A DNA stretch of 55,067 nt, from NCBI GenBank assembly GCA_016278515.1, contig JADQBR010000008.1, forward strand, positions 1 through 55,067, in the 5' to 3' direction. Below, piece by piece: positions 33,587 to 40,912 of this stretch (position 1 is the first letter of the stretch; each line of letters starts with the position of its first letter). Position numbers and translations under genes: made by a program. The notes beneath the pieces were generated by a model that was given only the letters and a program-made list of their open reading frames with translations, had not been told where the DNA came from and searched no databases. This DNA comes from Bacillota bacterium. Its GTDB lineage: Bacteria > Bacillota > JADQBR01.

Positions 33587-34975
33587 TTACATCAAGAATA
33601 ATACTGCGAACACTGTACTGACAAACAGTCCCGATAAAACAGGAATTAAGTTCTTGCGTACCAAATCCAGTACCGGCACCCCGGATATACCAGCTACGGC
33701 TACCAAAGAGCTCCAGGCCACCAGAGTTCCACCACCAAACCAGATACTGCCCATTTGTCCTACGGCAGCTAATGTAGCAGTAACATTAGTATCGCCGCCA
33801 GACATAGCAGCTGCCAGTGTACCTACTACAGGCAGTCCTGAAAACCCTGAGCCGTCTAATCCGGTAATTGCGCCTAAGCCAAGCAGACCAAACGCGGCAA
33901 AAAACCCTGTAGGCGGAATTACCTCAGCAACAATTTCACCCACGTCAAAGAGAAAACCCGGAGCACCCTCTCCCAAAATAATGGGTGATGTCTCGCCATT
34001 TCCTAAGAAGAAAAATCCAGCAATGGGGATAATAGGACCCATGACTTTAAATGCAAATACCAATCCCTCGGCAATGTAATCAGCAATTGTGTCAAAGCCG
34101 ACAATACCGTCGGTTAAGAGGGCTGCAAATATCATCAGCAGTATGGCCACGCCGCCTAGCAGTGCTGATGCATCCCCTCCCTTAATGTCAAAAGCAAATA
34201 GAGATATTACGACAGCCAGCATGGAAATTGCCAGTGCCCAAACTAGTATTTTGCCTTTGCCCGAATCAGTGGTCTTGTTTGGATCACTGTCAGTAATACC
34301 TTCGTTACTATTCATATATTCATCTATTTCTTTACTGCCAAATGCCGCAATTTCTTTTCGATTAAGAATCCAAGCTAGTGTCAATGCAATAACCCCGGAT
34401 ATTACCGCCAACAGACCACCCTTATAGGTAATCATTTCAATAGGTACACCGGCGGAACCGGCTGTTAAACCTGGTGCTCCTTGAATAATAACGTCACCAG
34501 CCAATGTCATGCCCTGACCTGCCAAGGCCAAAGCCACGGCACCCATCATTGGCGGCAAACCCGCACGTACTGCAGGCGGCAGCAACAATGCCCCAATCAA
34601 CGGTACCGCTGGAGTAGGCCAGAAAAACAGTGAAATCAAAACGGTACCTGCAATAATAACACAATAACTTATTAATGGTGAACCCATAAGCTTACGCATT
34701 GGCTCAACCATCATCTTATCGGCACCAACTGCGGTGAGGGATTTTAAGAGTGCCACCATCAGACCGATAATAAGAAAGATACTAAATAACTCTTTAGCTG
34801 CCACAAGACTGGCATTAAAGACTACCTGAACACCGCCAACAACGCTTCCCAAGTAATACCATCCTATTAGGAAAGTAAAAAAGACACAGGGAATAACTAC
34901 ATTGCGGCGAAAAATCATAGTGAGTACAACTAAAAGAACACCAATTACATACATCCAATGTGATACTGTTAACAT
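33587..34975 (-). CDS. Polytopic secondary transporter, paralogue A (family uncertain)
   Basis: 462 residues with about 12 hydrophobic segments. I do not recognise the family with certainty; the layout resembles ion-transporter-superfamily carriers for organic anions (two halves, FWPTPAVPLIGALLLPPA and GLDGSGFSGLPVVGTLAAAM as half-site-like loops). It is clearly paralogous to the carrier at 44986-46368: long blocks such as DYIAEGLVFAF, VMGPIIPIAGFFFLG and LVRKNLIPVL are shared. ATG 34975 follows GGGAGGTGCATT; the upstream frame to 35005 lacks a site. It ends the cluster that contains the B12 mutase, so it probably imports the pathway substrate or exports a product. Confidence 0.8.
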   Translation of the reverse strand: MLTVSHWMYVIGVLLVVLTMIFRRNVVIPCVFFTFLIGWYYLGSVVGGVQVVFNASLVAAKELFSIFLIIGLMVALLKSLTAVGADKMMVEPMRKLMGSPLISYCVIIAGTVLISLFFWPTPAVPLIGALLLPPAVRAGLPPMMGAVALALAGQGMTLAGDVIIQGAPGLTAGSAGVPIEMITYKGGLLAVISGVIALTLAWILNRKEIAAFGSKEIDEYMNSNEGITDSDPNKTTDSGKGKILVWALAISMLAVVISLFAFDIKGGDASALLGGVAILLMIFAALLTDGIVGFDTIADYIAEGLVFAFKVMGPIIPIAGFFFLGNGETSPIILGEGAPGFLFDVGEIVAEVIPPTGFFAAFGLLGLGAITGLDGSGFSGLPVVGTLAAAMSGGDTNVTATLAAVGQMGSIWFGGGTLVAWSSLVAVAGISGVPVLDLVRKNLIPVLSGLFVSTVFAVLFLM

Positions 34976-35099
34976 AATGCACCTCCCAAAGAATTTCTTG
35001 AACAATTTTTAGTATGCAGTAAGCATGGTAAAATTATTCTCTATTAAGCTTAATATTTAGGAGGCGGCTAAGAAACATAACAATCAAAAAACCACCATA

Positions 35100-36200
35100 T
35101 TAAATGGCGGCCGTTTCTAAATCTCTATTGTCTAATTTTTTCAGCAGTTCCAAATATATTTGATCAACCGAAGTCTCCATTACATCCACGACCGGTATCC
35201 TTAATTTCATGTTTAAAGCTTCTTTTAATTTATTTTTATCCACAAACGCGGAAGAATAACTTTGGTCTTTAAATGAATAGGCAGGGTAGAATGGATTAAA
35301 AGTAATTAATAATAGTGGAAGCTTATTTACCACCCTAATAGCTAAACCCAAATCGTTAGCCCGGTTGATTAATTGACTAACTTCTATGGGATTGCCTCCT
35401 ACCAAAATTTTTATGGAGTCTTGGACAATTAAAGTTTTCCCAAATAGTTTTTCACCGCAAATGTCCAAAAACTTCTTAAAGCTGCCATAGTCAACTACAC
35501 CAGGAATAACAATATTTTTTGTATCAGCTTTGATTTTTTCCGACAGCTGTTCAGAAACACTTATGGCTGCCAATGAGTTGGTAGTTAGATAATCCTCACT
35601 ACCCTGTTTGGAGACTATCGTTATGCCATCTTGTTTAACCTTTTTCGCCACAATACCCACGGCCTTAGGCAGATTTAGAATTGTATCCAGAGAACCGGTT
35701 TCTAAAGCTAATCTTTCTATATCCGTATTGCGGGCTGCTCCGGTTGCTATGACAATTCCCTGAGTACGCACCATAGGGGCAATACGATTTAAAGCACCAT
35801 CCACAATAAATACATCTACACCGTACCCAGCAATTTTTTCTATAACTTTAGTTAAATTGGACCCTTTGTTTGGACCGGCGATAACCACCGTGCCGGGTTC
35901 AATTACTTTGGCTATACACATTTTGCCCAGGGGAATACGGATATCATCTAACGGCTCTACTATTTCCAGTTTAGCAGTACCCCAGGGTATGCACTTTTTT
36001 GCGGTAACAACTAAACTCCCCTCGGCCATTGTAATACGAGGCTTCGGTAAACCGGTGACGTTATCTAAATTCTCACCGTCATAACCAATACTGGTTAAGG
36101 CGACCTGATGTCCGACTCTGTCGGCAGCAGCCAATAAAGCCATAGTAGTTGTTGTTTTACCTGTGTTTTTAGCAGTCCCAGCTATGCCCAAAACATACAT
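35100..36200 (-). CDS. P-loop protein resembling aminomutase reactivase KamB
   Basis: 366 residues. The N-terminus is a P-loop, GIAGTAKNTGKTTTT (residues 5-19), followed by ALTSIGYDGENLDNVTGLPKPRI and VVIAGPNKGSNL. In amino-acid fermenting Clostridia, P-loop proteins of this form accompany B12-dependent aminomutases as reactivating factors (KamB of lysine 5,6-aminomutase and its ornithine counterpart). I base the resemblance on recall, not on alignment. It lies directly downstream of the PLP-enzyme gene and close to the B12 mutase, which suits a chaperone that exchanges damaged cobalamin. A MutS-like KamC partner is not in the window. ATG 36200 follows AGGAG. Confidence 0.65.
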   Translation of the reverse strand: MYVLGIAGTAKNTGKTTTTMALLAAADRVGHQVALTSIGYDGENLDNVTGLPKPRITMAEGSLVVTAKKCIPWGTAKLEIVEPLDDIRIPLGKMCIAKVIEPGTVVIAGPNKGSNLTKVIEKIAGYGVDVFIVDGALNRIAPMVRTQGIVIATGAARNTDIERLALETGSLDTILNLPKAVGIVAKKVKQDGITIVSKQGSEDYLTTNSLAAISVSEQLSEKIKADTKNIVIPGVVDYGSFKKFLDICGEKLFGKTLIVQDSIKILVGGNPIEVSQLINRANDLGLAIRVVNKLPLLLITFNPFYPAYSFKDQSYSSAFVDKNKLKEALNMKLRIPVVDVMETSVDQIYLELLKKLDNRDLETAAI

Positions 36201-36251
36201 ATGTATTTTGCTCCTTTACAATAGAAATATAAGTTAAAAGAATGTGCAAAA

Positions 36252-36273
36252 GCCCCCTATGGAGCCAGGGGGC
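36252..36273 (-). terminator. Terminator-like hairpin after the PLP-enzyme gene
   Basis: Perfect 7-bp GC stem GCCCCCT/AGGGGGC with an 8-base loop, then TTTTGC on the minus strand. It lies between the PLP-enzyme and reactivase genes and could lower expression of the downstream genes relative to the mutase, RidA and PLP genes. Confidence 0.75.
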
Positions 36274-36296
36274 AAATGCAATAAATAACTAGACTA

Positions 36297-37760
36297 TTAG
36301 ATGATGCCAGCGTACTTGGCAATAATCTCCATTAGTTTAACTAATGCTTTAACGCCATAACGTACTCTGTCTTCAATAATCTGACCATTTTGGTCTGTAG
36401 TACCAAGACCAGGTGACATGTATATGTTACCGTCATAAGCAACTGTTGGGATAACGCCCATCTGCTTAAGACCAACCTGTAATAAGTGGCTTCCGCCGTA
36501 CATATCTTCAATGGAGAAGATAGGCAGACCCATCTTGCCATCTTTCCAAGTCTTTTCGTAGTTCACTTCTACAGCTGTGCTGTTATAAGACTTGCTGATG
36601 ATAATACCTTCTTTTAATGTTGGATGAATTTGTGCAAATTCTTCTTCAACAATCTTATACATATCATCAACAGGCTTAGTAAGAACTTCAGGCTTATCCT
36701 TCAATACTCTTAATGCTTGAACGGCACCTGCAAGAGCTTCTTTACCAGGATCCTGAGTTACATACGCTGCTTTGCCGTATGAGTTAGGAGTTCCCCAACG
36801 CTCACCATGCATACCTAATGCACGACGAATGGGAACCATGTATTCTTCTTTACCGATAATCAAACCACACAACGGAGAACCGGTAGCTTTATCCATACTA
36901 TAAATCATAACATCGGCACCAGTTTTTCTTGGGTCAGTACCTACGAAAGGAAGTCCCCATGCGTTATCAGTTACGTATGGTACGTTGTACTTATGAGCAA
37001 CGTCTGCTGCTAATTTTTGCAGTAATGGAGTTCCGTCTGCATCTTTTTCACCGTAACCATAACCAGGAGTCTCATAACCTAAGCCTGTAATACCTGTTAA
37101 GTTAGCAGCATGAATGGCAGCAGCTTCTTCAATTTTCTTAGCAGAAGCTTTAGCATCTACCTCGGCAAGCATTGGTACCGGGTGATACTTAATACCATGA
37201 ACATCATACTTTGCACCTTCTAATGGAACAATCACCGTATCAGTATTGTTCTGTCTCTTACCATAGAAACCTAATTCACCAGTAGTAGATCCTCTATCGG
37301 CAAAGATATCCTTATAACGGGGAGGAACCGGACGACCGTAGGATCCTTGATGGTGTAAGTGTTTCTCGTATGGAGCAATATAACGAGCTCTATAGTTGTC
37401 ACCACGGCCAAGATTTGGTGGTGTAAACAGGCTGTCAAAAGTTACCCACAAACCTGCTTCACAGGTGTTTGTTGGAGCTACATCGTACTCGTCGCCATAT
37501 ACTTCCTTAACCAATTCACGCATTTGCTCGACATAAACTGCAAGCGGTACTACTTTTCTAGCTTCCGCTTCGCCGGCAGCTAAGATGTCATCTCTTAAGG
37601 GTGCCGGGCAGCCGGAAATAGCACCAGTTAAACCAAAAGTACCTCTAATTTCTGCCGGAATACCAATTTCATCGGCAGCTTTACGGGCCTCTGCATAAAT
37701 CTCAGCAGTTTTTGCATGTAAATCTTTATACATTTGAAATTTAAATTTATACTTGGACAT
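36297..37760 (-). CDS. Fold-type I PLP-dependent enzyme of unknown substrate
   Basis: 487 residues. The region around residues 260-300 has the hallmarks of a fold-type I PLP enzyme: VTDNAWG, where D265 would pair with the pyridine nitrogen, and MIYSMDKATGSPLCGLIIGK, where K291 would form the Schiff base. The K-x-x-G-x-P-x-x-G spacing recalls SelA and class V enzymes. The N-terminus (residues 1-120) with GLTGAISGCPAPLRDDIL and NTCEAGLWVTFDSL is distinctive, and I do not recognise it as a named family. It lies between RidA and the KamB-like gene. A lyase that yields an enamine for RidA, or an aminotransferase acting on the mutase product, would both fit. ATG 37760 follows AAAAGGAG. Confidence 0.75.
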   Translation of the reverse strand: MSKYKFKFQMYKDLHAKTAEIYAEARKAADEIGIPAEIRGTFGLTGAISGCPAPLRDDILAAGEAEARKVVPLAVYVEQMRELVKEVYGDEYDVAPTNTCEAGLWVTFDSLFTPPNLGRGDNYRARYIAPYEKHLHHQGSYGRPVPPRYKDIFADRGSTTGELGFYGKRQNNTDTVIVPLEGAKYDVHGIKYHPVPMLAEVDAKASAKKIEEAAAIHAANLTGITGLGYETPGYGYGEKDADGTPLLQKLAADVAHKYNVPYVTDNAWGLPFVGTDPRKTGADVMIYSMDKATGSPLCGLIIGKEEYMVPIRRALGMHGERWGTPNSYGKAAYVTQDPGKEALAGAVQALRVLKDKPEVLTKPVDDMYKIVEEEFAQIHPTLKEGIIISKSYNSTAVEVNYEKTWKDGKMGLPIFSIEDMYGGSHLLQVGLKQMGVIPTVAYDGNIYMSPGLGTTDQNGQIIEDRVRYGVKALVKLMEIIAKYAGII

Positions 37761-37833
37761 TCTAGTCACTCCTTTTTATTTAAAACTTTATATGAACAGT
37801 AGCTTGTCATTACACTAAATTATCAAGTTACTA

Positions 37834-38286
37834 TTATTTTAATTTTACTATCATTTCCACTTCAACTGCAGCATCCATGGGTAATTCGCTGACACCCACT
37901 GCGGAGCGAGCATGCTTGCCTGCTTCGCCAAAAACCTCACCTATCAGTTCGGATACACCGTTAACCACCTTAGGCTGAGCGTTGAAACCTTCAGCACTGT
38001 TTACAAAACCGGTAACTTTAACAACCTTTTCGATTTTGTCCAAGTCAGCAACAGTTTTAATTGCCGCTAAACAGTTTAATGCACAAATCTTAGCAGCCTC
38101 ATACCCATCTTCCACACTGAAATCTTTACCTAATTTTCCTTGGTATTTCAGTTCACCGTTAAGCAACGGGATTTGTCCGGCAGTGTAAACATAACCATCC
38201 ACCTCAACCGCAGGTACATAAGCCGCTAAAGGCATAGCAGCCTCAGGTACATCCAGACCTAGTTCCTTTAATTTCTGTTCAATCAT
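37834..38286 (-). CDS. RidA/YjgF family enamine/imine deaminase
   Basis: 150 residues. The family start IEQKLKELGLDVPEAA is followed by YVPAVEVDGYVYTAGQIPLL and by a C-terminal block GKHARSAVGVSELPMDAAVE. The Arg in ARSAVG matches the conserved substrate-binding Arg of RidA; the usual CxxCE-like signature is replaced by the GVSELPMDAAVEVEM form of the longer subfamily. RidA proteins hydrolyse reactive enamines and imines made by PLP enzymes to ketones and ammonia. Its place between the mutase and PLP-enzyme genes makes a dedicated step in this pathway likely. ATG 38286 follows GAGGAGGTG. Confidence 0.9.
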   Translation of the reverse strand: MIEQKLKELGLDVPEAAMPLAAYVPAVEVDGYVYTAGQIPLLNGELKYQGKLGKDFSVEDGYEAAKICALNCLAAIKTVADLDKIEKVVKVTGFVNSAEGFNAQPKVVNGVSELIGEVFGEAGKHARSAVGVSELPMDAAVEVEMIVKLK

Positions 38287-38393
38287 AAAAGACACCTCCT
38301 CATTTTTTTGAAAATTGGGAGGTTGGAAAGCTGGAATAACCTGTTTCCAACCTCTAACTAAATATATTTAAAAGGGTATAACCCTTAAAAACC

Positions 38394-40205
38394 CTATTCT
38401 ATCGTAATAGTGCCGCGCCCTGAGCGCCCGGGATAAGCTCCGTCCTCTTTGCTGCCCAATATGCCGTCATAAAGTGCCTGAACAAAACATCCTTTGTCCA
38501 GAACATTCTGCAGCACCTGCTCGATACCACTGACCAACGTGCTTACCATTTCTTCTGCTTTGACGGTAGGTTGAATACCTGCTGAACCAAAGAAGCGGAA
38601 GGCCTCTTTAGTAGCTCTCAGAGTATCTATTCGAGATGAGGCAATAATGGGTCCACCAGAATAAGCCTCATCTGAAGATGCAATGCTAATGGCATCTACA
38701 TTTAAGGAAGCCGCTAGACTGGCATGTAATGCCGTAGTCATAGCGGACTGAACCCGGTCTTCATCTTGGGTTAAGAAACCAATTGGCGCACCAGGCCAAA
38801 TTGGCGCATCAATCACCTGACGCAGCGCCATAATTTTAGCTGCATTGAAATCAATGTAATTATCATCCATTCCACCGTTAATCATCATTTCAGGCGAGTA
38901 GCAGAACAATGGCTGCAGAACAGTACTAGCACCTAAACGACGGGCCAAATGGTTTACTATCAACATACCGGCAAAAGCTTTATGAGCTGGCACGCCGCAG
39001 AGTTCTTCGTTAGTAACAATGTCAAAGGGCATACCGAATTTGGCTGCATATTTTATGGCGGCGATAGCATCCACTGTCATTCTTTCGGGGTCTGTTCCTG
39101 CGCCCAGCGAACCGTAGACGATATTGATCTTAGTCATGTCTGCACCTAAGTGACCGGCTAACAGTACTGTCTCGGGGGTGTTTAATCCCCTATGGGCTCT
39201 AACCTGCCAAATAGTGGACGGTTGAAGGTGTTTCTTAGTCTGCGCTAAGTTTTCCAACGTGATAATGGAACCGTCCTGTTCGTGGGTAAGATACCCGCTT
39301 AAAAAACCTTCGGTCCTAGCTGCCCATGACGGGTCAAAATGAACGGCACCATCGGCGCCCCATGCTTCCGAAGTTTTAATGTGAGCAATGTCCATAAAGG
39401 GACAGCCTGTTCCGTACTGAATAAATACTACTGGGTTATCTTTAACATGCTGCAGTTTTTGTGCAGACATGCGTTCTTTGGTTGCCTCAACATAACGTTC
39501 AAGAGAATCTATCTCATCCTGACCCAGCGGCCTGCACTTATCAGGTATTTTTCTATCATTGTAAAAATCTTGAACCATCTCGTCACTGTATCCCAAATAT
39601 TGGCTAAGCAGCTCTAAGTTTTCTGCTTCCCCCTGATTAATGAGCATCTTTTCTCGAATTGCCGCTCTCTTAACAGCCGGTGAAGTTTTACCTTCAGCCC
39701 AGTTCATTATCGAATCGACAATCTGGTCTAACATCCGTTCCATACCTTGGTGTTTGTACTGGTATGTATAGCCTTCAGTAAGATTACTTTTCTCTTTTAC
39801 TGCACTGCTCTTATCAGGCACATACTCTTTATTCTCTATAAATGCCAGTAGTTCTTCGGGCTTTGTTCCGGGCCCAAATCCTGCGTCGAATCCTAACTCT
39901 GCCGCTAATTCCGGCCGAACAGCCATGCCGCCGATAGCGAGCTTAACTTTATCTCTAATACCTGCTGCTTCGGCTAAGTCAACAAAGTTTGCCAGAAGAT
40001 CAGCAACACCGTACCCAAGGGTACGACTAATTAGAATAGTATCTACGTCGTTTCCCATTGCTGTATTAATTATTTCCCCTGCTTTGTAATCAGGAGGCAA
40101 CAGAATAGTCTCAAAGCCTGCTTCATCTAAGCTGCGCTTCATGATTTTTAAGCCAATATCATGAACCGGATCTAGAGGTGCAAGCAGTATCGGTTTTTGT
40201 TGCAT
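38394..40205 (-). CDS. Adenosylcobalamin-dependent mutase: MutS-like B12 domain fused to MutE/OraE-like barrel
   Basis: 603 residues. Residues 1-130 form a B12-binding domain: LDPVHDIGLKIMKRSLDEAG (D12, H15, G18), the SRTLGYG loop, then KLAIGG and GFGPGTKPEELLAFI, as in glutamate mutase MutS. Residues 230-600 resemble the catalytic barrels of glutamate mutase E and D-ornithine aminomutase OraE: FIQYGTGCPF, WQVRAHRGLN, SSDEAYSGGP, IDTLRATKEAF, and a C-terminal CFVQALYDGI with GAYPGRSGRGTI. The motif is DxxHxxG instead of DxHxxG. The PLP lysine that lies 11 residues after the His in KamE and OraE is Leu26 here, so a carbon-skeleton mutase is more likely than an aminomutase. ATG 40205 follows GGAGGGGG; an earlier ATG at 40259 overlaps the upstream stop. 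Substrate unknown. Confidence 0.78.
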   Translation of the reverse strand: MQQKPILLAPLDPVHDIGLKIMKRSLDEAGFETILLPPDYKAGEIINTAMGNDVDTILISRTLGYGVADLLANFVDLAEAAGIRDKVKLAIGGMAVRPELAAELGFDAGFGPGTKPEELLAFIENKEYVPDKSSAVKEKSNLTEGYTYQYKHQGMERMLDQIVDSIMNWAEGKTSPAVKRAAIREKMLINQGEAENLELLSQYLGYSDEMVQDFYNDRKIPDKCRPLGQDEIDSLERYVEATKERMSAQKLQHVKDNPVVFIQYGTGCPFMDIAHIKTSEAWGADGAVHFDPSWAARTEGFLSGYLTHEQDGSIITLENLAQTKKHLQPSTIWQVRAHRGLNTPETVLLAGHLGADMTKINIVYGSLGAGTDPERMTVDAIAAIKYAAKFGMPFDIVTNEELCGVPAHKAFAGMLIVNHLARRLGASTVLQPLFCYSPEMMINGGMDDNYIDFNAAKIMALRQVIDAPIWPGAPIGFLTQDEDRVQSAMTTALHASLAASLNVDAISIASSDEAYSGGPIIASSRIDTLRATKEAFRFFGSAGIQPTVKAEEMVSTLVSGIEQVLQNVLDKGCFVQALYDGILGSKEDGAYPGRSGRGTITIE

Positions 40206-40255
40206 TGTTCTACCCCCTCCATTGTACTTTTTCACAGTGCGCTGTCGTGAAACTC

Positions 40256-40486
40256 TCATGTTTTACTATTAAGCCACCCGTAATTGGCACCGGGTTTATG
40301 GACGTAGCCTCTAACCCTTACTCTGGCTCCGGGACCTTGGTACTGAATAAATACAATGTCAGCATCTTGAATTCCCATATCTTTTACCATGCGAATTGCC
40401 AGTTCCTTGCCTTCCGATTCACTGGAACAAACCAAAAAAGTTTCGATATCAATAGCATCCATTACATTCTTAAATACTGCACTCAT
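40256..40486 (-). CDS. Small protein preceding the B12 mutase, 76 aa
   Basis: 76 residues, not recognised. It is soluble, with an alternating alpha/beta look (FKNVMDAIDIETFLVCSSES; GIQDADIVFIQYQGPGARV) and a basic, aromatic C-terminus (RGYVHKPGANYGWLNSKT). The start has GAGGAGAGAGG upstream. Its stop overlaps an ATG in the mutase frame (ATGA), and the mutase site is 50 bases further on, so the two are translationally linked. It might be a small mutase subunit or an assembly factor, by analogy with the small OraS subunit, but I see no sequence evidence for homology with OraS. Confidence 0.65.
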   Translation of the reverse strand: MSAVFKNVMDAIDIETFLVCSSESEGKELAIRMVKDMGIQDADIVFIQYQGPGARVRVRGYVHKPGANYGWLNSKT

Positions 40487-40503
40487 ATTAGTCCTCTCTC
40501 CTC

Positions 40504-40520
40504 ACTCATTACGGATGAGT
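40504..40520 (-). other. Leader hairpin before the 76-residue gene
   Basis: Inverted repeat ACTCAT/ATGAGT with a 5-base loop, directly upstream of the GAGGAGAG ribosome binding site on the minus strand. It could affect translation initiation. Similar CATC/GATG hairpins occur in the 42.7-42.8 kb leader. Confidence 0.5.
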
Positions 40521-40585
40521 ATGTAGTGGCATACCCGAACCCTTTAGGGGGGATTGCTAATGTCCGGGGTCGGATACACCGATAT

Positions 40586-40615
40586 ATTATATTGTATCTA
40601 ACACAACAGTTGTAA
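40586..40615 (-). promoter_or_regulatory. Sigma-A type promoter of the mutase operon
   Basis: On the minus strand TTACAA (40615-40610), an 18-base spacer and TATAAT (40591-40586). It would give a leader of about 95 bases before the 76-residue gene. The -35 is weak, which fits a promoter needing activation. Four tandem 8-bp repeats lie immediately upstream. Confidence 0.55.
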
Positions 40616-40620
40616 AATTG

Positions 40621-40652
40621 TTGGTCAGTTGGTCAGTTGGTCAGTTGGTCAG
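40621..40652. repeat. Four perfect tandem 8-bp repeats upstream of the mutase promoter
   Basis: The unit TTGGTCAG occurs four times head to tail, ending 5 bp from the -35 hexamer of the mutase operon promoter. It may be a regulator-binding array or a slippage-prone repeat that varies expression. Confidence 0.85.
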
Positions 40653-40785
40653 GATTCCGCTGCCTATTTTTCTACTTTCCAACTTTCTACTTGGGCTGGG
40701 CCCGAACCATCCTCATTACTACGCAAACTCATAAATCACGCTGTAGTGCTAGGGGATTTATCTTAAATTTATGCTAAATCTATCC

Positions 40786-40912
40786 GATAGCTAACCGCCA
40801 CTAATACAGTTAGGTAATGCCCCCGATTCAAAGGGATAAGTGGCGCTAAGCTCCTGGATAGGCTTAACTAAGCATCAGATGAAAACCCCATCTGATGCAA
40901 GTTTTCGCTTTA
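40786..40912 (-). ncRNA. Candidate structured RNA element, copy 2
   Basis: About 127 bases on the minus strand, homologous to copy 1 at 14509-14625. It starts with the stop codon of the FAD-protein gene (TAAAGCGAAA). Stems are CATCAGAT/ATCTGATG with a GGGGTTTT loop, a long stem CGCCACT/AGTGGCG, and a last hairpin CTAT-CGG-ATAG. Differences from copy 1 in the stems are paired, while the GGGGTTTT and TTAGTTAAGC segments are unchanged. It lies upstream of the mutase operon promoter and in the same direction. It could be a small RNA processed from the upstream transcript, a cis element, or a mobile repeat. Confidence 0.45.

Larger units (their letters stand above)
40487..40909. other. Regulatory intergenic region of the B12-mutase operon
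   Basis: About 420 bases between the FAD-protein gene and the 76-residue gene, both on the minus strand. In order of transcription it holds the structured element (40912-40786), an unassigned stretch, the 8-bp tandem repeats (40652-40621), the promoter (40615-40586), and a leader with short hairpins up to the ribosome binding site. I saw no cobalamin riboswitch. Confidence 0.65.

Noticed and set aside
36297-37760. Identification as OrtB (2-amino-4-oxopentanoate thiolase)
   Set aside because: OrtB is a fold-type II enzyme, whereas this protein has fold-type I motifs (VTDNAWG and MDKATGSP).
37834-38286. Aminoacrylate peracid reductase-like or housekeeping RidA unrelated to the cluster
   Set aside because: The gene is tightly embedded between the mutase and PLP genes, so a dedicated role is more likely than chance insertion.
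40487-40909. Cobalamin riboswitch before the B12 mutase
   Set aside because: I looked for the B12-box features (such as GCCACTG with the surrounding helices) on the minus strand and did not find them. The stem AGTGGC here belongs to the element shared with 14.5 kb.
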